A DNA stretch of 64,000 nt from Parasulfuritortus cantonensis (GTDB lineage: Bacteria; Pseudomonadota; Gammaproteobacteria; Burkholderiales; Thiobacillaceae), in assembly GCF_004337445.1 (NCBI RefSeq), contig NZ_SJZB01000012.1, forward strand, positions 1 to 64,000, written 5' to 3'. A program made the translations under genes and the position numbers. Shown here one piece after another: positions 47,807 to 63,659 of the stretch; the stretch's first letter is position 1; each line of letters opens with the position of its first letter. The notes beneath the pieces are model-generated. The model was not told the origin of the DNA, ran no database searches, and was given only the letters and a program-made list of their open reading frames with translations.

Positions 47807-47880
47807 GGCGCGTTAGCAAAGCGGTTATGCACCGGATTGCAAATCCGTGAAGGTCGGTTCGACTCCGGCACGCGCCTCCA
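47807..47880 (+). tRNA. tRNA-Cys (GCA)
   Basis: A 74-nt cloverleaf with acceptor GGCGCGT/ACGCGCC, anticodon loop TTGCAAA (anticodon GCA) and encoded CCA. Confidence 0.97.
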
Positions 47881-47897
47881 AACAGCCTTACCGACCC

Positions 47898-47982
47898 GCC
47901 CGGGTGGCGAAACAGGTAGACGCAAGGGACTTAAAATCCCTCGACTTCGGTCGTACCGGTTCGAGTCCGGTCCCGGGCACCA
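47898..47982 (+). tRNA. tRNA-Leu (UAA)
   Basis: An 85-nt class II tRNA with acceptor GCCCGGG/CCCGGGC, anticodon loop CTTAAAA (anticodon UAA), long variable arm and encoded CCA. Last of the three-tRNA cluster, 125 bases ahead of rimP. Confidence 0.97.
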
Positions 47983-48072
47983 GTCCGAGGCGTCGGGCGG
48001 CATATCCCAGAGAGTTCAATTCACCCCTTATTTCGTAACCGGAAACCTGTTACAATTCAAAAGTTTTCTTGG

Positions 48073-48094
48073 ATGGGCGTTGCGCCCATTTTTT
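48073..48094 (+). terminator. Terminator-like hairpin in the rimP leader
   Basis: A stem ATGGGCG/CGCCCAT with a 3-base loop followed by T6 (48089-48094) lies 13 bases before the rimP ATG. It may end tRNA transcripts or act as an attenuator for the rimP-nusA-infB operon. A TACAAT box at 48051-48056 could start a separate rimP transcript. Confidence 0.75.
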
Positions 48095-48107
48095 GTTTCT
48101 GAAGCGA

Positions 48108-48536
48108 ATGGAACTGCAAAACTTGATCGAGCCGACCCTGGTCGGCATGGGCTATGAACTGGTCGCCACCGAGCGGGTCGGGCGCGGGCTGCTGCGCGTC
48201 TACATCGACAAGCCGGACGGCATCGGCGTGGAGGATTGCGTCAAGGTCAGCAACCAGCTGACCCGCCTGTTCATGGTCGAGAACGTCGACTACAGCCGTC
48301 TCGAGGTGTCGTCGCCGGGGCTCGACCGGCCGCTCGTCAAGGAAGCCGATTTCGTCCGCTTCGCCGGCGAGGCGGCGACGATCAAGCTGCGCATGCCGAC
48401 CGAGGCCGGACGCAAGAAGTTCGTCGGCAAGCTGGCCGGCGTGACGGACGGTGTGCTGCACCTGGAGACGGAAACGGGAGCCGAGGCAATCCCGCTCGCC
48501 GATATCGATTCGGCCCGTCTGGTACCGAATATTTGA
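48108..48536 (+). CDS. rimP: Ribosome maturation factor RimP
   Basis: RimP helps 30S subunit assembly. The start [19 protein letters not shown] gives 142 aa, with [25 protein letters not shown] (about 34-58) and SPGLDRPL (about 79-86). The in-frame codons before 48108 cover the leader hairpin and are not translated. First gene of the rimP-nusA-infB-rbfA-truB-rpsO-pnp operon. Confidence 0.95.
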   Translation: MELQNLIEPTLVGMGYELVATERVGRGLLRVYIDKPDGIGVEDCVKVSNQLTRLFMVENVDYSRLEVSSPGLDRPLVKEADFVRFAGEAATIKLRMPTEAGRKKFVGKLAGVTDGVLHLETETGAEAIPLADIDSARLVPNI

Positions 48537-48558
48537 CAGTTTTGCCCCGGAGGATGCG

Positions 48559-50034
48559 ATGAGTCGGGAAGTTTTGTTGTTGGCCGATGCGCTGGCGCGC
48601 GAGAAGAATGTCGACCCGGACGTGGTGTTCGGTGCCCTGGAATCGGCCCTGGCCCATGCCACCAAGAAGCGCTTCAGCGAGGATGCCGACATCCGCGTGA
48701 GCATCGACCGCAAGACCGGCGAGTATGAAGCGTTCCGGCGCTGGGAGGTGCTGCCCGACGAGGCCGGTCTGGAATTCCCGGATCGCCAATACCTCCTGTT
48801 CGAGGCCCGCGAGATCGATCCCGAGATCGAGATCGGCCAATTCGTCGAGGAGCCGACCGAGGCGGTCGACTTCGGCCGCATCGGCGCCCAGGCCGCCAAG
48901 CAGGTGATCCTGCAGAAGATCCGCGACGCCGAGCGCGAGCAGGTCCTGAACGACTTCCTGGCCCGCAACGAGTCCCTGGTGTCCGGCACCATCAAGCGCA
49001 TGGAGCGCGGCAACGCGATCATCGAGTCCGGTCGCATCGAAGGCCTGCTGGCGCGCGACCAGATGATCCAGAAGGAAAACCTGCGCATCGGCGACCGGGT
49101 GCGTGCCTGCCTGTTGCGCGTCGAGCGCGGCGGCCGCGGCCCCCAACTGATTCTGTCGCGCACCGCGCCGGAGTTCATCAAGCAGCTGTTCGCCCTCGAA
49201 GTGCCCGAGATCGCCGAGGAACTGATCGAGATCAAGGCGGCGGCCCGCGACCCCGGCCTGCGCGCCAAGATCGCCGTCAAATCGAACGACCCGCGCGTCG
49301 ATCCCCAGGGGTCCTGCATCGGTGTGCGCGGTACCCGGGTCACCGCCGTGACCAACGAGTTGAACGGCGAGCGCGTCGACATCGTCCTGTGGTCGCCCGA
49401 GCCTGCCCAGTTCGTCATCAACGCCCTGGCCCCCGCCGAAGTCACCAGCATCGTGGTGGACGAGGAGAAGCACAGCATGGACGTGGTGGTGGACGAGAGC
49501 CAGCTGGCCAACGCCATCGGCCGCGGCGGCCAGAACGTGCGTCTGGCCTCGGAGTTGACCGGCTGGACCATCAACATCATGACCGAGGCCGAGGCCGAGG
49601 AGAAGAAGGAATCCGAGGTCTCCACCATCCGCCAGCTGTTCATGGACAAGCTGGACATCGACCAGGAAGTCGCCGACGTCCTGGTCGAGGAGGGGTTCTC
49701 CACGTTGGAGGAGGTGGCCTACGTGCCCCTGGCCGAGATGCTCGAGATCGAGGTGTTCGACGAGGACACCGTCAACGAATTGCGTGCCCGCGCCCGCGAT
49801 GCCCTGCTGACCGCGGCCATCGCCCAGGAAGAGACGGTGGAGAAAGAATCTACCGATCTCATGAGCGTCGAGGGCATGGATGCCAAGCTGGCGTCCGACC
49901 TGTCCGCCAAGGGCATCAAGTCCGCCGAGGACCTGGCCGACCTGGCGGTCGACGAACTGGTGGAGCTCACCGGCATGGCCGAGGACCAGGCACAGGCCCT
50001 GATCATGGCCGCGCGTGCGCCCTGGTTCGACTGA
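48559..50034 (+). CDS. nusA: Transcription termination/antitermination protein NusA
   Basis: NusA binds RNA polymerase and RNA and modulates pausing, termination and antitermination. The start [16 protein letters not shown] gives 491 aa. Domains in order are the N-terminal domain (1-130), S1 (about 135-200), two KH domains (about 230-345, [21 protein letters not shown]) and two C-terminal acidic HhH repeats (about 360-490). It is 22 bases after rimP. Confidence 0.97.
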   Translation: MSREVLLLADALAREKNVDPDVVFGALESALAHATKKRFSEDADIRVSIDRKTGEYEAFRRWEVLPDEAGLEFPDRQYLLFEAREIDPEIEIGQFVEEPTEAVDFGRIGAQAAKQVILQKIRDAEREQVLNDFLARNESLVSGTIKRMERGNAIIESGRIEGLLARDQMIQKENLRIGDRVRACLLRVERGGRGPQLILSRTAPEFIKQLFALEVPEIAEELIEIKAAARDPGLRAKIAVKSNDPRVDPQGSCIGVRGTRVTAVTNELNGERVDIVLWSPEPAQFVINALAPAEVTSIVVDEEKHSMDVVVDESQLANAIGRGGQNVRLASELTGWTINIMTEAEAEEKKESEVSTIRQLFMDKLDIDQEVADVLVEEGFSTLEEVAYVPLAEMLEIEVFDEDTVNELRARARDALLTAAIAQEETVEKESTDLMSVEGMDAKLASDLSAKGIKSAEDLADLAVDELVELTGMAEDQAQALIMAARAPWFD

Positions 50035-50055
50035 GCTGCATAGATAGAGGGTTAG

Positions 50056-52695
<2,640 letters not shown>

Positions 52696-52706
52696 TGCCT
52701 CGACCC

Positions 52707-52739
52707 GGGGCGGGCGCGGCGGCGAGCCGCGCCCGCCCC
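52707..52739 (+). repeat. 14-bp GC hairpin between infB and rbfA
   Basis: A perfect 14-base-pair stem (GGGGCGGGCGCGGC/GCCGCGCCCGCCCC) with a 5-base loop (GGCGA) and no T-tract lies between infB and rbfA. It may slow polymerase or protect the upstream mRNA end. Confidence 0.85.
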
Positions 52740-52756
52740 GCCTGAACAGTTCAGCC

Positions 52757-53128
52757 ATGCCATCCGATTTTCCCCGTTCCCGCCGCGTCGCGGAGCAGAT
52801 CCGCCAGGAATTGGCGGACATACTCTGGCGCGACATCAAGGACCCGCGCGTCAAGGGCGTCACCATCAACGCGGTCGAGGTCAGTCCCGACCTGGAGCAC
52901 GCCAAGGTCTGGTACACGGTCATGGTCGGCGACCGCCAGGCCGTCGCCAAGGGCCTGAACAGTTCGATCGGCTTCCTGCGCCGCGAACTGGCCCACCGCA
53001 TGCGCCTGCGCATGGTGCCCAGCCTGGCCTTCCAGTACGACGAATCGGTCGAGCGCGGCGCCCACCTGTCGCAACTGATCGACCGGGCGATCGAGGAAGA
53101 CAAGCAGCATCCCCACGACGAGGACTGA
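52757..53128 (+). CDS. rbfA: Ribosome-binding factor A
   Basis: RbfA helps late 16S rRNA maturation at low temperature. The 123-aa KH-like protein has RSRRVAEQIRQELADILWRD at the start, VKGVTINAVEVSPDLEHAKVWYTV (about 35-58) and RMRLRMVPSLAFQYDESVE. It ends one base into the truB start (TGATGG), so the two are coupled. Confidence 0.96.
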   Translation: MPSDFPRSRRVAEQIRQELADILWRDIKDPRVKGVTINAVEVSPDLEHAKVWYTVMVGDRQAVAKGLNSSIGFLRRELAHRMRLRMVPSLAFQYDESVERGAHLSQLIDRAIEEDKQHPHDED

Positions 53129-54021
53129 TGGCTAAGCGCAAGGTCGACGGCGTACTGCTGCTGGACAAGCCGGAGGGCATCACCTCCAACCTGGCCCTGC
53201 AGAAGGCGCGCCGCCTGTTCAATGCCGAGAAGGCCGGCCATACCGGGACCCTCGACCCGTTCGCCACCGGCCTGCTGCCGCTTTGCCTGGGCGAGGCGAC
53301 CAAGTTCTCCCAGTTCCTGCTCGACGCCGACAAGGTCTACCTGGCCGAACTGCATCTGGGCGTCCGCACGACCACCGCGGACCCCGAGGGCGAGGTGATC
53401 GAGACCCGCCCGGTGGCCGTGACGCGCAACGACATCGCCGGCATCCTGCCCCGCTTCATCGGCGCCATCGACCAGGTGCCGCCCATGCATTCGGCCATCA
53501 AGCGCGACGGTCGGCCACTCTACGAACTGGCCCGCAAGGGTGTCGAAGTGGAACGCCAGGCGCGCCGGGTGAAGGTGTACGGCATCGAGCTGCTCGGCCT
53601 GGCCGGCGACCGCCTGACCGTGCGGGTGGACTGCGGCAAGGGCGTCTACGTACGCACCCTGGCCGAGGACATCGGCGCCGCGCTCGGTTGCGGTGCCCAC
53701 CTGGCCGCGTTGCGGCGCGAGCAGGTCGGCCCGTTCGCGATCGAGGACGCCGTCAGCCTGGCCGAGTTGGAGGCCATGGCCGCGGACGCGCGCGATGCGG
53801 AGCTTCTGCCGCCGGACTGCCTGATCGAGGACCTGGCCCGGCTCGACCTCGACGTCGAGTCGGCCTGGCAGATCCGCCACGGCCAGGCGATCTGGCGCGC
53901 CGGGCTGCGCGTGGGCGACCTGTTGCGCCTCTACGATCCGGCCGGCCGCTTCCTGGGCGTCGCCGAGGTCGACATCGAAGGCAAGGCGGCGCCGAAGCGG
54001 TTGCTCGCGACAGCCCCCTGA
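53128..54021 (+). CDS. truB: tRNA pseudouridine(55) synthase TruB
   Basis: TruB makes pseudouridine-55 in the T-loop of tRNAs. The 297-aa protein has LLLDKPEGITSN (about 10-21), the catalytic Asp43 in GHTGTLDPFATGLLPLC, YLAELHLGVRTTTADPEG, and the KGVYVRTLAEDIG motif (about 172-184). A C-terminal PUA-like part follows. It starts on the last base of rbfA. Confidence 0.96.
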   Translation: MAKRKVDGVLLLDKPEGITSNLALQKARRLFNAEKAGHTGTLDPFATGLLPLCLGEATKFSQFLLDADKVYLAELHLGVRTTTADPEGEVIETRPVAVTRNDIAGILPRFIGAIDQVPPMHSAIKRDGRPLYELARKGVEVERQARRVKVYGIELLGLAGDRLTVRVDCGKGVYVRTLAEDIGAALGCGAHLAALRREQVGPFAIEDAVSLAELEAMAADARDAELLPPDCLIEDLARLDLDVESAWQIRHGQAIWRAGLRVGDLLRLYDPAGRFLGVAEVDIEGKAAPKRLLATAP

Positions 54022-54027
54022 ATTTGC

Positions 54028-54057
54028 TTGAGAAAATCCCCCGCTGGCGGGTAAAAT
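54028..54057 (+). promoter_or_regulatory. Sigma-70 promoter of rpsO
   Basis: TTGAGA (54028-54033), 18 bases, TAAAAT (54052-54057), 41 bases before the rpsO ATG. It gives rpsO-pnp a promoter independent of the upstream operon. Confidence 0.6.
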
Positions 54058-54098
54058 CCCACGTTTTCAAAATTCGTTTCAGATCGGAGTAGTTTCAA

Positions 54099-54368
54099 AT
54101 GGCTATCGAAACCGCGCAAAAGGCCCAAATCGTCAAGGACTTCCAGCGTGCCACCGGCGACACCGGTTCCCCGGAAGTGCAGGTCGCCCTGCTGACCGCC
54201 CGCATCAACGACCTGACCGGCCACTTCAAGGCCAACACCAAGGACCACCACTCCCGCCGCGGCCTGCTCAAGATGGTGAGCCGCCGTCGTCGCCTGCTGG
54301 ATTACCTGAAGTCCCGCAACCTGGACAGCTACCGTCAGCTGATCGACCGTCTCGGCCTGCGCAAGTAA
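54099..54368 (+). CDS. rpsO: 30S ribosomal protein S15
   Basis: S15 binds 16S rRNA early in subunit assembly. The 89-aa protein has the family features [24 protein letters not shown] (about 20-43) and [22 protein letters not shown] (about 50-71). It precedes pnp by 27 bases, the conserved arrangement, where pnp and rpsO mRNAs are processed in the gap. Confidence 0.98.
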   Translation: MAIETAQKAQIVKDFQRATGDTGSPEVQVALLTARINDLTGHFKANTKDHHSRRGLLKMVSRRRRLLDYLKSRNLDSYRQLIDRLGLRK

Positions 54369-54395
54369 TCCTGTCCAATCGAAATCGAGGTTAGC

Positions 54396-56522
54396 GTGAA
54401 TTCTGTCAAGAAGAGCTTTCAATACGGTCGCCACACGGTGACCCTGGAAACCGGCGAGATCGCCCGTCAGTCCTCCGGCGCCGTGATGGTGAACATGGAC
54501 GACACCGTGGTGCTGGTCACCGTGGTGGCCAAGAACGAGGTGAAGCCCGGACAGGATTTCTTCCCGCTCACCGTCGATTATCAGGAGAAGACCTACGCCG
54601 CGGGCCGCATCCCGGGCGGCTTCTTCAAGCGCGAGGGCAAGCCCTCCGAGAAGGAAATCCTGACCTGCCGCCTGATCGACCGGCCGATCCGCCCGCTGTT
54701 CCCGGACGGCTTCTTCAACGAAGTGCAGATCATCGCCACGGTGATGTCGCAGAACCCGGAAGTGGATTCCGACATCCCCGCCATGCTCGGCGCGTCCGCC
54801 GCCCTGATGCTGTCCGGCGTGCCGTTCAACGGCCCGATCGGCGCCACCCGGGTCGGCTACATCGACGGCCAGTACGTCCTCAATCCCACCCTGACCGAGC
54901 TTAAGACCTCCGATCTGAACCTGGTCGTGGCGGGTACCGAGGACGCCGTGCTGATGGTCGAGTCCGAGGCCAACGTCCTCTCCGAGGACGTCATGCTGGG
55001 CGCCGTGGTCTATGGCCACGAACAGATGAAGGCGGCCATCGACGCCATCAACGAGCTCACCGACGAGGCCGGCAAGGACGCCTGGGACTGGACCGCCCCC
55101 GAGCAGAACGCCGCCCTGGTCGAGCAGATGACCGCCCTGTGCGGCGACGATCTCGCCAGCGCCTACTCGATCAAGCAGAAGCAGGCCCGCATGGCCGCCG
55201 TCGACGAAGTGCGCAACCGCGTCTTCGCCGAGATGATCAAGGAAGACATGGACACGGTCGCGGTCAACGAGATCAAGGACATGTTCCACGCCTTCGAGGC
55301 CAAGGTGGTGCGTAGCCGCATCCTGGCCGGCGAGCCCCGCATCGACGGTCGCGACACCCGCACCGTGCGGCCGATCAGCATCCGCACCGGCGTCCTGCCG
55401 CGCACCCACGGTTCCGCCCTGTTCACCCGCGGCGAGACCCAGGCCCTGGTGGTCGCCACCCTCGGCACCGGCCGCGACGAGCAGATCATCGACGCCCTGA
55501 CCGGCGAGTACACCGACCGCTTCATCATGCACTACAACATGCCCCCGTTCGCCACCGGCGAGACCGGCCGCGTGGGCAGCCCGAAGCGGCGCGAGATCGG
55601 CCACGGCCGCCTCGCCAAGCGTGCCCTCCTGGCCATGCTGCCGAGCAAGGAAGACTTCGGCTACACCATCCGCGTGGTGTCCGAGATCACCGAGTCGAAC
55701 GGTTCCTCCTCCATGGCCTCCGTGTGCGGCGGCTCGCTCGCCCTGATGGACGCCGGCGTGCCCATGGGCAAGCACGTGGCCGGCATCGCCATGGGCCTGA
55801 TCAAGGAAGGCAACCGCTTCGCCGTGCTGACCGACATCCTGGGCGACGAGGACCACCTCGGCGACATGGACTTCAAGGTCGCCGGTACCGAGGACGGCGT
55901 CACCGCCCTGCAGATGGACATCAAGATCGAGGGTATCACCAAGGAGATCATGCAGGTCGCCCTGAAACAGGCCCGCGAGGCCCGCCTGCACATCCTGGGC
56001 ATCATGAACCAGGCTGAGAACCAGCCGCACGAGATGAGCCAGTATGCGCCGCGCATGATGACCATGAAGATCAACCCGGAGAAGATCCGCGACGTGATCG
56101 GCAAGGGTGGTGCGGTCATCCGTGCCCTGACCGAGGAAACCGGCACCCAGATCGACATCGCCGAGGACGGCACCATCACCATCGCCTGCACCAGCTCCGA
56201 GGCCGGCGAGGCCGCCAAGAAGCGTATCGAGGACATCACCGCCGAGGTGGAAGTGGGCCGCGTCTACGACGGTACCGTGCTGAAGATCCTGGACTTCGGC
56301 GCCATCGTCAACGTCCTGCCGGGCAAGGACGGCCTGCTGCACATCTCGCAGATCGCCCACGAGCGCGTCAACAGCGTCGCCGATCATCTCAAGGAAGGCC
56401 AGGCCATCAAGGTCAAGGTCCTGGAGACCGACGACAAGGGCCGCATGCGCCTGTCCATGAAGGCCCTGATCGAGCCGCCCGTACGCGCGCCGGCCCCGGT
56501 CGAAACCCCGGCCGCCGACTGA
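54396..56522 (+). CDS. pnp: Polyribonucleotide nucleotidyltransferase (PNPase)
   Basis: PNPase is a phosphorolytic 3'-5' exoribonuclease of the RNA degradosome. The 708-aa protein starts with GTG (GAGG 5 bases upstream). It has two RNase PH domains (about 10-145 and 320-455), a helical domain between them, a KH domain (about 555-615, [22 protein letters not shown]) and an S1 domain (about 620-690). It is followed by a strong terminator at 56541. Confidence 0.97.
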   Translation: MNSVKKSFQYGRHTVTLETGEIARQSSGAVMVNMDDTVVLVTVVAKNEVKPGQDFFPLTVDYQEKTYAAGRIPGGFFKREGKPSEKEILTCRLIDRPIRPLFPDGFFNEVQIIATVMSQNPEVDSDIPAMLGASAALMLSGVPFNGPIGATRVGYIDGQYVLNPTLTELKTSDLNLVVAGTEDAVLMVESEANVLSEDVMLGAVVYGHEQMKAAIDAINELTDEAGKDAWDWTAPEQNAALVEQMTALCGDDLASAYSIKQKQARMAAVDEVRNRVFAEMIKEDMDTVAVNEIKDMFHAFEAKVVRSRILAGEPRIDGRDTRTVRPISIRTGVLPRTHGSALFTRGETQALVVATLGTGRDEQIIDALTGEYTDRFIMHYNMPPFATGETGRVGSPKRREIGHGRLAKRALLAMLPSKEDFGYTIRVVSEITESNGSSSMASVCGGSLALMDAGVPMGKHVAGIAMGLIKEGNRFAVLTDILGDEDHLGDMDFKVAGTEDGVTALQMDIKIEGITKEIMQVALKQAREARLHILGIMNQAENQPHEMSQYAPRMMTMKINPEKIRDVIGKGGAVIRALTEETGTQIDIAEDGTITIACTSSEAGEAAKKRIEDITAEVEVGRVYDGTVLKILDFGAIVNVLPGKDGLLHISQIAHERVNSVADHLKEGQAIKVKVLETDDKGRMRLSMKALIEPPVRAPAPVETPAAD

Positions 56523-56540
56523 GGCAGGGTTCGGGAAGGT

Positions 56541-56568
56541 AAAAAAAGCGGCTCCGGCCGCTTTTTTT
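56541..56568. terminator. Bidirectional terminator after pnp
   Basis: A stem AGCGGC/GCCGCT with TCCG loop is flanked by A7 on the left and T7 on the right. It ends pnp and, from the other strand, the 152-aa gene whose stop lies within it. Confidence 0.95.
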
Positions 56569-57025
56569 ACGTCCGCTCGTTGCCGCCCAGCAAGTCGACG
56601 ATGCCCTGCCACCAACGCCGCCGGTTCTGCGGCACGTGATGGCTGGGATCGAGGTCGGAGGGCGGCATCCGGCTCATCACCCAGCCCGGCAGCACCTTCT
56701 GCTTGCTGGAGCCGCACGAGGTGCCGAGGTGATTCGGATCGTAGATCTTGATCAGGCTGGGTTGCTCGAGGTTGTCCGCGTAGACGATGCCGCAGTACTC
56801 CTCGTCATGTTCCTTGCGCAGCAGCATGTCCAGTTCGCGCAGGAAGGTGGCGACGTGGGCGCCGTCCGCCGGCAGCTCCGGACGCGTCTCGCCCAAGGCA
56901 TACAGGTACCAGCCGGCACCGACGTCCAGGCGGCCCCAGAAGTTTTCCAGTTGCTCCCAGGTCAGCAGACTGAACAGCATGCCGTCGAACAGGGCGTCGA
57001 ATTCCGGGTTTTGATTAGGGAGCAT
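56567..57025 (-). CDS. Conserved protein of unknown function, 152 aa
   Basis: The soluble protein has no signal peptide. It has MLFSLLTWEQLENFWGRLDV (about 16-35), YCGIVYADNLEQPSLIKIYDPNHLGTSCGSS (about 77-107) and a C-terminal Arg/Trp tail (RRRWWQGIVDLLGG). It resembles uncharacterised betaproteobacterial proteins that I cannot tie to a pathway. It ends inside the pnp terminator and faces cbbY across 86 bases with a palindrome. Confidence 0.8.
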   Translation of the reverse strand: MLPNQNPEFDALFDGMLFSLLTWEQLENFWGRLDVGAGWYLYALGETRPELPADGAHVATFLRELDMLLRKEHDEEYCGIVYADNLEQPSLIKIYDPNHLGTSCGSSKQKVLPGWVMSRMPPSDLDPSHHVPQNRRRWWQGIVDLLGGNERT

Positions 57026-57073
57026 GGGGACGGGTGTTGCGCTATCGGAAGAGTACGGTATTTTACTTCTTGA

Positions 57074-57087
57074 TTTTCAATTGAAAA
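57074..57087. promoter_or_regulatory. 14-bp perfect palindrome TTTTCAATTGAAAA
   Basis: The palindrome lies midway between the divergent 152-aa gene and the cbbY-like gene, 24 bases before the latter's ATG. It is an operator candidate for one or both genes. Confidence 0.35.
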
Positions 57088-57111
57088 CCCCGCAACAAGA
57101 GAGGATTTGGA

Positions 57112-57861
57112 ATGCTCAAAGCGCTGTTGTTCGACGTCGATGGCACCCTGGCCGACACCGAGCGTGACGGCCACCGGCCGGCCTTCAATGCCGCGTTCCG
57201 GGAATTCGGGCTGGACTGGGACTGGGATGTCGAGCTGTACGGAAAACTGCTGGCGGTGACCGGCGGCAAGGAGCGCATGCGCTATTACGTCGAGCAGTTC
57301 CGGGCCGATTACGTCAAGCCGGCGGATTTCGACGCCATGGTGGCCGAACTGCACAAGGCCAAGACCCGGCATTACACGCGCATGCTGGCCGAGGGCGGCA
57401 TCCCGCTGCGTCCCGGCGTCAAACGCCTGCTGGCGGAGGCGCGCGCCGCCGGTCTGATCCTGGGCGTCGCCACGACGACGACGCCGGACAACGTCACGGC
57501 CCTGCTCCGGCACAGCCTGGCCGACGACGGCCCCGACTGGTTCGCGGTGATTGCCGCCGGCGACATCGTCCCGGCCAAGAAGCCGGCGCCGGACATCTAT
57601 GCCTGGGCGCTGGAGCGGCTCGGCTTGGCCGCCGGGGAGTGCCTCGCCTTCGAGGATTCGAAGAACGGCATCCGTTCCTCGCAGGGGGCCGGCCTGAAGA
57701 CGATCGTGACGGTGAATGACTACACGCGGGCGGACGATTTCTCCGGCGCCCTGGCCGTGCTAACGGATCTGGGCGAACCGGAGGCGCCCTATCGGCGCCT
57801 GGATCGGGACGAGACCGGCGTGGTCGACCTGGAACGCCTGCAGGCTTGGTATCAGGCCTGA
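57112..57861 (+). CDS. cbbY: HAD hydrolase, CbbY-like sugar-phosphatase
   Basis: CbbY removes xylulose-1,5-bisphosphate and related misfire products of RuBisCO in autotrophs. The 249-aa protein has the HAD motif [19 protein letters not shown] (about 8-26), motif II VATTTT (about 119-124) and motif [17 protein letters not shown] and [13 protein letters not shown]. The cap domain lies between. RBS GAGAGG. The symbol is by similarity; a general HAD role is the safe reading. It overlaps folD by 10 bases tail to tail. Confidence 0.8.
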   Translation: MLKALLFDVDGTLADTERDGHRPAFNAAFREFGLDWDWDVELYGKLLAVTGGKERMRYYVEQFRADYVKPADFDAMVAELHKAKTRHYTRMLAEGGIPLRPGVKRLLAEARAAGLILGVATTTTPDNVTALLRHSLADDGPDWFAVIAAGDIVPAKKPAPDIYAWALERLGLAAGECLAFEDSKNGIRSSQGAGLKTIVTVNDYTRADDFSGALAVLTDLGEPEAPYRRLDRDETGVVDLERLQAWYQA

Positions 57862-58733
57862 ACCGGCCGGCCGTCGCCTCGGCCGGCGCGTGCGTCGGCG
57901 GCTTCCAGGGTGTTCTGGAGCAGGGTCGCCACGGTCATCGGGCCGACGCCGCCGGGCACCGGGGTGATCCAGGCGGCGCGGTCCTTCGCGCTCTCGAAAT
58001 CGACGTCGCCGGCCACGCGGCCGTCCGCCAGGCGGTTGATGCCGACGTCGACCACCACGGCGCCCTCGCGTAGCCATTCGCCGCGGATCATTTCCGGCCG
58101 GCCGACCGCCGCCACCAGCACTTCGGCGCGCGCGATGTGGGCCTTCAGGTCGCGCGTCGCGCTGTGGCAGACCGTCACCGTGCAGCCGGCCATCAGGAGT
58201 TCCAGCGCCATCGGGCGGCCGACGATGTTGGAGGCGCCCACCACTACCGCCTCCTTGCCGCGCAGGTCGATGTTCGTGGTGGCCAGGAGGCGCATCACGC
58301 CGTAGGGCGTGCAGGGACGCAGGGTCGGGCGCCGCTGGGCCAGGCGGCCCAGGTTGTAGGGATGGAAACCGTCGACATCCTTGCCCGGGGCGATGTGGTC
58401 GATGACCGCGTTCGGGTCGATGTGCTCGGGCAGGGGCAGCTGCACCAGGATGCCGTCGACCTCGTCGTCGCCGTTCAGGCGGTCGATCAGGGCGAGCAGT
58501 TCGGCTTGCGAGGTCGTGGCCGGCAGGTTGTGGGCGAGGTCGCGTACGCCGGCGATCGCGCAGGAACGCCGCTTGTTGCGCACGTAGATGGCCGAGGCCG
58601 GGTTGTCGCCGACCAGGATCACCGCGAGGCCGGGCGCCGGCCGGCCGGCACCGACACGGGCGTCGACCTCGGTGCGGATGTTGAGCAGGAGGGCGTCGGC
58701 GATGGCCTTGCCATCGATGATTCGGGCGGTCAT
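57852..58733 (-). CDS. folD: Bifunctional methylene-THF dehydrogenase/cyclohydrolase FolD
   Basis: FolD interconverts 5,10-methylene-THF and 10-formyl-THF via methenyl-THF for one-carbon metabolism. The 293-aa protein has [18 protein letters not shown] (about 42-59, with the catalytic Lys), [14 protein letters not shown] (about 92-105), [19 protein letters not shown] (about 155-173) and [18 protein letters not shown] (about 258-275). It converges on cbbY (10-base overlap). Confidence 0.97.
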   Translation of the reverse strand: MTARIIDGKAIADALLLNIRTEVDARVGAGRPAPGLAVILVGDNPASAIYVRNKRRSCAIAGVRDLAHNLPATTSQAELLALIDRLNGDDEVDGILVQLPLPEHIDPNAVIDHIAPGKDVDGFHPYNLGRLAQRRPTLRPCTPYGVMRLLATTNIDLRGKEAVVVGASNIVGRPMALELLMAGCTVTVCHSATRDLKAHIARAEVLVAAVGRPEMIRGEWLREGAVVVDVGINRLADGRVAGDVDFESAKDRAAWITPVPGGVGPMTVATLLQNTLEAADARAGRGDGRPVQA

Positions 58734-58795
58734 GGTGTGCGGGTGGCCTTTTTGACGAGAGGGAAATTTTAGCCGACGCCGATATCGTCATGACA

Positions 58796-58824
58796 TTGAT
58801 TTTTGCGCGCCCCGCGGGTATATT
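58796..58824 (+). promoter_or_regulatory. Sigma-70 promoter of the Pro-Arg-His tRNA cluster
   Basis: TTGATT (58796-58801), 17 bases, TATATT (58819-58824), 10 bases before the tRNA-Pro 5' end. Confidence 0.75.
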
Positions 58825-58834
58825 CCGCACCCTT

Positions 58835-58911
<77 letters not shown>

Positions 58912-58953
58912 AGCGTTGCCGGACATGCAGTTGCACACTGCCCGCCGGACGAT

Positions 58954-59030
58954 CTGCCCGTAGCTCAATTGGATAGAGCACCAGCCTTCTAAGCTGGGGG
59001 TTACAGGTTCGATCCCTGTCGGGCAGGCCA
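58954..59030 (+). tRNA. tRNA-Arg (UCU)
   Basis: A 77-nt cloverleaf with acceptor CTGCCCG/CGGGCAG, anticodon loop CTTCTAA (anticodon UCU) and encoded CCA. Confidence 0.96.
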
Positions 59031-59041
59031 AGGTTTTCAGT

Positions 59042-59118
59042 GGCGGCGGTAGCTCAGTTGGTAGAGCACTGGATTGTGGCTCCAGGTGTCGAGGGTTCGA
59101 TTCCCTTCCGTCGCCCCA
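59042..59118 (+). tRNA. tRNA-His (GUG)
   Basis: A 77-nt cloverleaf with acceptor GCGGCGG/CCGTCGC, the extra 5' G (59042) opposite C73 that marks tRNA-His, anticodon loop TTGTGGC (anticodon GUG) and encoded CCA. Confidence 0.96.
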
Positions 59119-59192
59119 TCTATTTCCCCTCGCAGGTCGGCCGCACGAACGGCGTTGTAGCCGAGTGCGTGCGCGCCGCGGGTGTCCGACCG

Positions 59193-59221
59193 TTGAGCCA
59201 AATCGCGGCCCTGCGTATAAT
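59193..59221 (+). promoter_or_regulatory. Sigma-70 promoter of carAB
   Basis: TTGAGC (59193-59198), 17 bases, perfect TATAAT (59216-59221), 86 bases before the carA start. Confidence 0.75.
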
Positions 59222-59247
59222 CTTGTAATACTTCAAACAAGCTTTCG

Positions 59248-59273
59248 GCGGGATGGATGCGAGTCCGTCCCGC
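59248..59273 (+). promoter_or_regulatory. Hairpin in the carA leader
   Basis: A stem GCGGGA/TCCCGC extended past a T-G pair by GGA/TCC, loop 6 bases, lies in the 5' leader. No T-run follows. It may regulate carAB translation or stability. Confidence 0.5.
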
Positions 59274-59307
59274 TTGTCACGTCTAAGGCTCTAAAGCAGG
59301 AGTAATC

Positions 59308-60436
59308 TTGACTTCCTTCGCGCCCGCGATCCTCACGCTCGCCGACGGTTCCATCTTCCGCGGCTACTCGATCGGTGCCGACGGCATTGGCGTCGGCGAA
59401 GTGGTGTTCAACACTTCCATGACCGGCTACCAGGAAATCCTTACCGATCCGTCCTATTGCCGGCAGATCATCACCCTCACCTATCCCCACATCGGCAATG
59501 TCGGCACCAACCCCCAGGATGAGGAGTCGCCCAAGGTGCACGCCTCCGGGCTGATCATCCGCGACCTGCCGCTCCTGGCCAGCAACTTCCGCATGACCCA
59601 GCCCCTGCCCGACTATCTGCGCGCTCAGGGCGTGGTGGCCATCGCCGGCATCGATACCCGCCGCCTGACCCGTCTGCTGCGTGAGAAGGGTGCCCAGAAC
59701 GGCTGCATCATGGCCGGCACGGTGGACGAGGCCGAGGCGCTGCGGCGTGCCCAGGCCTGCCCGAGCATGGCCGGCCAGGACCTCGCCAAGGTGGTGACCT
59801 GTGCCGAACCCTATGCCTGGCGCGAGGGCGAATGGGCGCTGGGCCGCGGCTTCGGCGAACCCGGCGAGGCCGCTTTCCACGTCGTCGCCTACGACTTCGG
59901 GGTCAAGCGCAACATCCTGCGCATGCTGACCAGTCGCGGCTGCAAGGTTACCGTGGTACCGGCCCAGACGCCGGCCGCCGAGGTGTTGGCGATGCAGCCG
60001 GACGGCATCTTCCTGTCCAACGGCCCGGGCGACCCGGAGCCGTGCGATTACGCCATCGACGCCATCCGCGAGATCCTGGCGGCCAACGTGCCGACCTACG
60101 GCATCTGCCTGGGCCACCAGCTCCTCGGCCTGGCCTCCGGGGCCCGTACCGTGAAGATGAAGTTCGGCCACCACGGCGGCAACCACCCGGTCCAGGACCT
60201 GGATAGCAAGCGCGTCATGATCACCAGCCAGAACCACGGCTTCGCGGTCGACGCCGAGACCCTGCCGGGCAACCTGCGCGCCACCCATGTCTCCCTGTTC
60301 GACGGCAGCCTGCAGGGCATTGCCCGTACCGACTGCCCGGCCTTCAGTTTCCAGGGCCACCCGGAGGCCAGTCCCGGCCCCCATGACGTCGGTTACCTGT
60401 TCGACCGCTTCGTCGCCATGATGAAGGAGCGGAACA

Positions 60437-60444
<8 letters not shown>
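59308..60444 (+). CDS. carA: Carbamoyl-phosphate synthase small subunit CarA
   Basis: CarA supplies ammonia from glutamine to CarB for arginine and pyrimidine synthesis. The start is TTG (59308) with AGGAG 7 bases upstream. The 378-aa protein has the N-terminal domain ([17 protein letters not shown], about 33-49) and the class I glutamine amidotransferase domain with Cys267 (GICLGHQLL) and the His-x-Glu HPEAS near 351-355. It overlaps carB by 8 bases. Confidence 0.97.
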
Positions 60445-63640
<3,196 letters not shown>

Positions 63641-63659
63641 GCGGGCGGAAGGAATACCG

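Noticed and set aside
53931-56717. A long minus-strand open frame opposite rpsO and pnp
   Set aside because: Shadow of two secure genes, and it crosses the pnp terminator.
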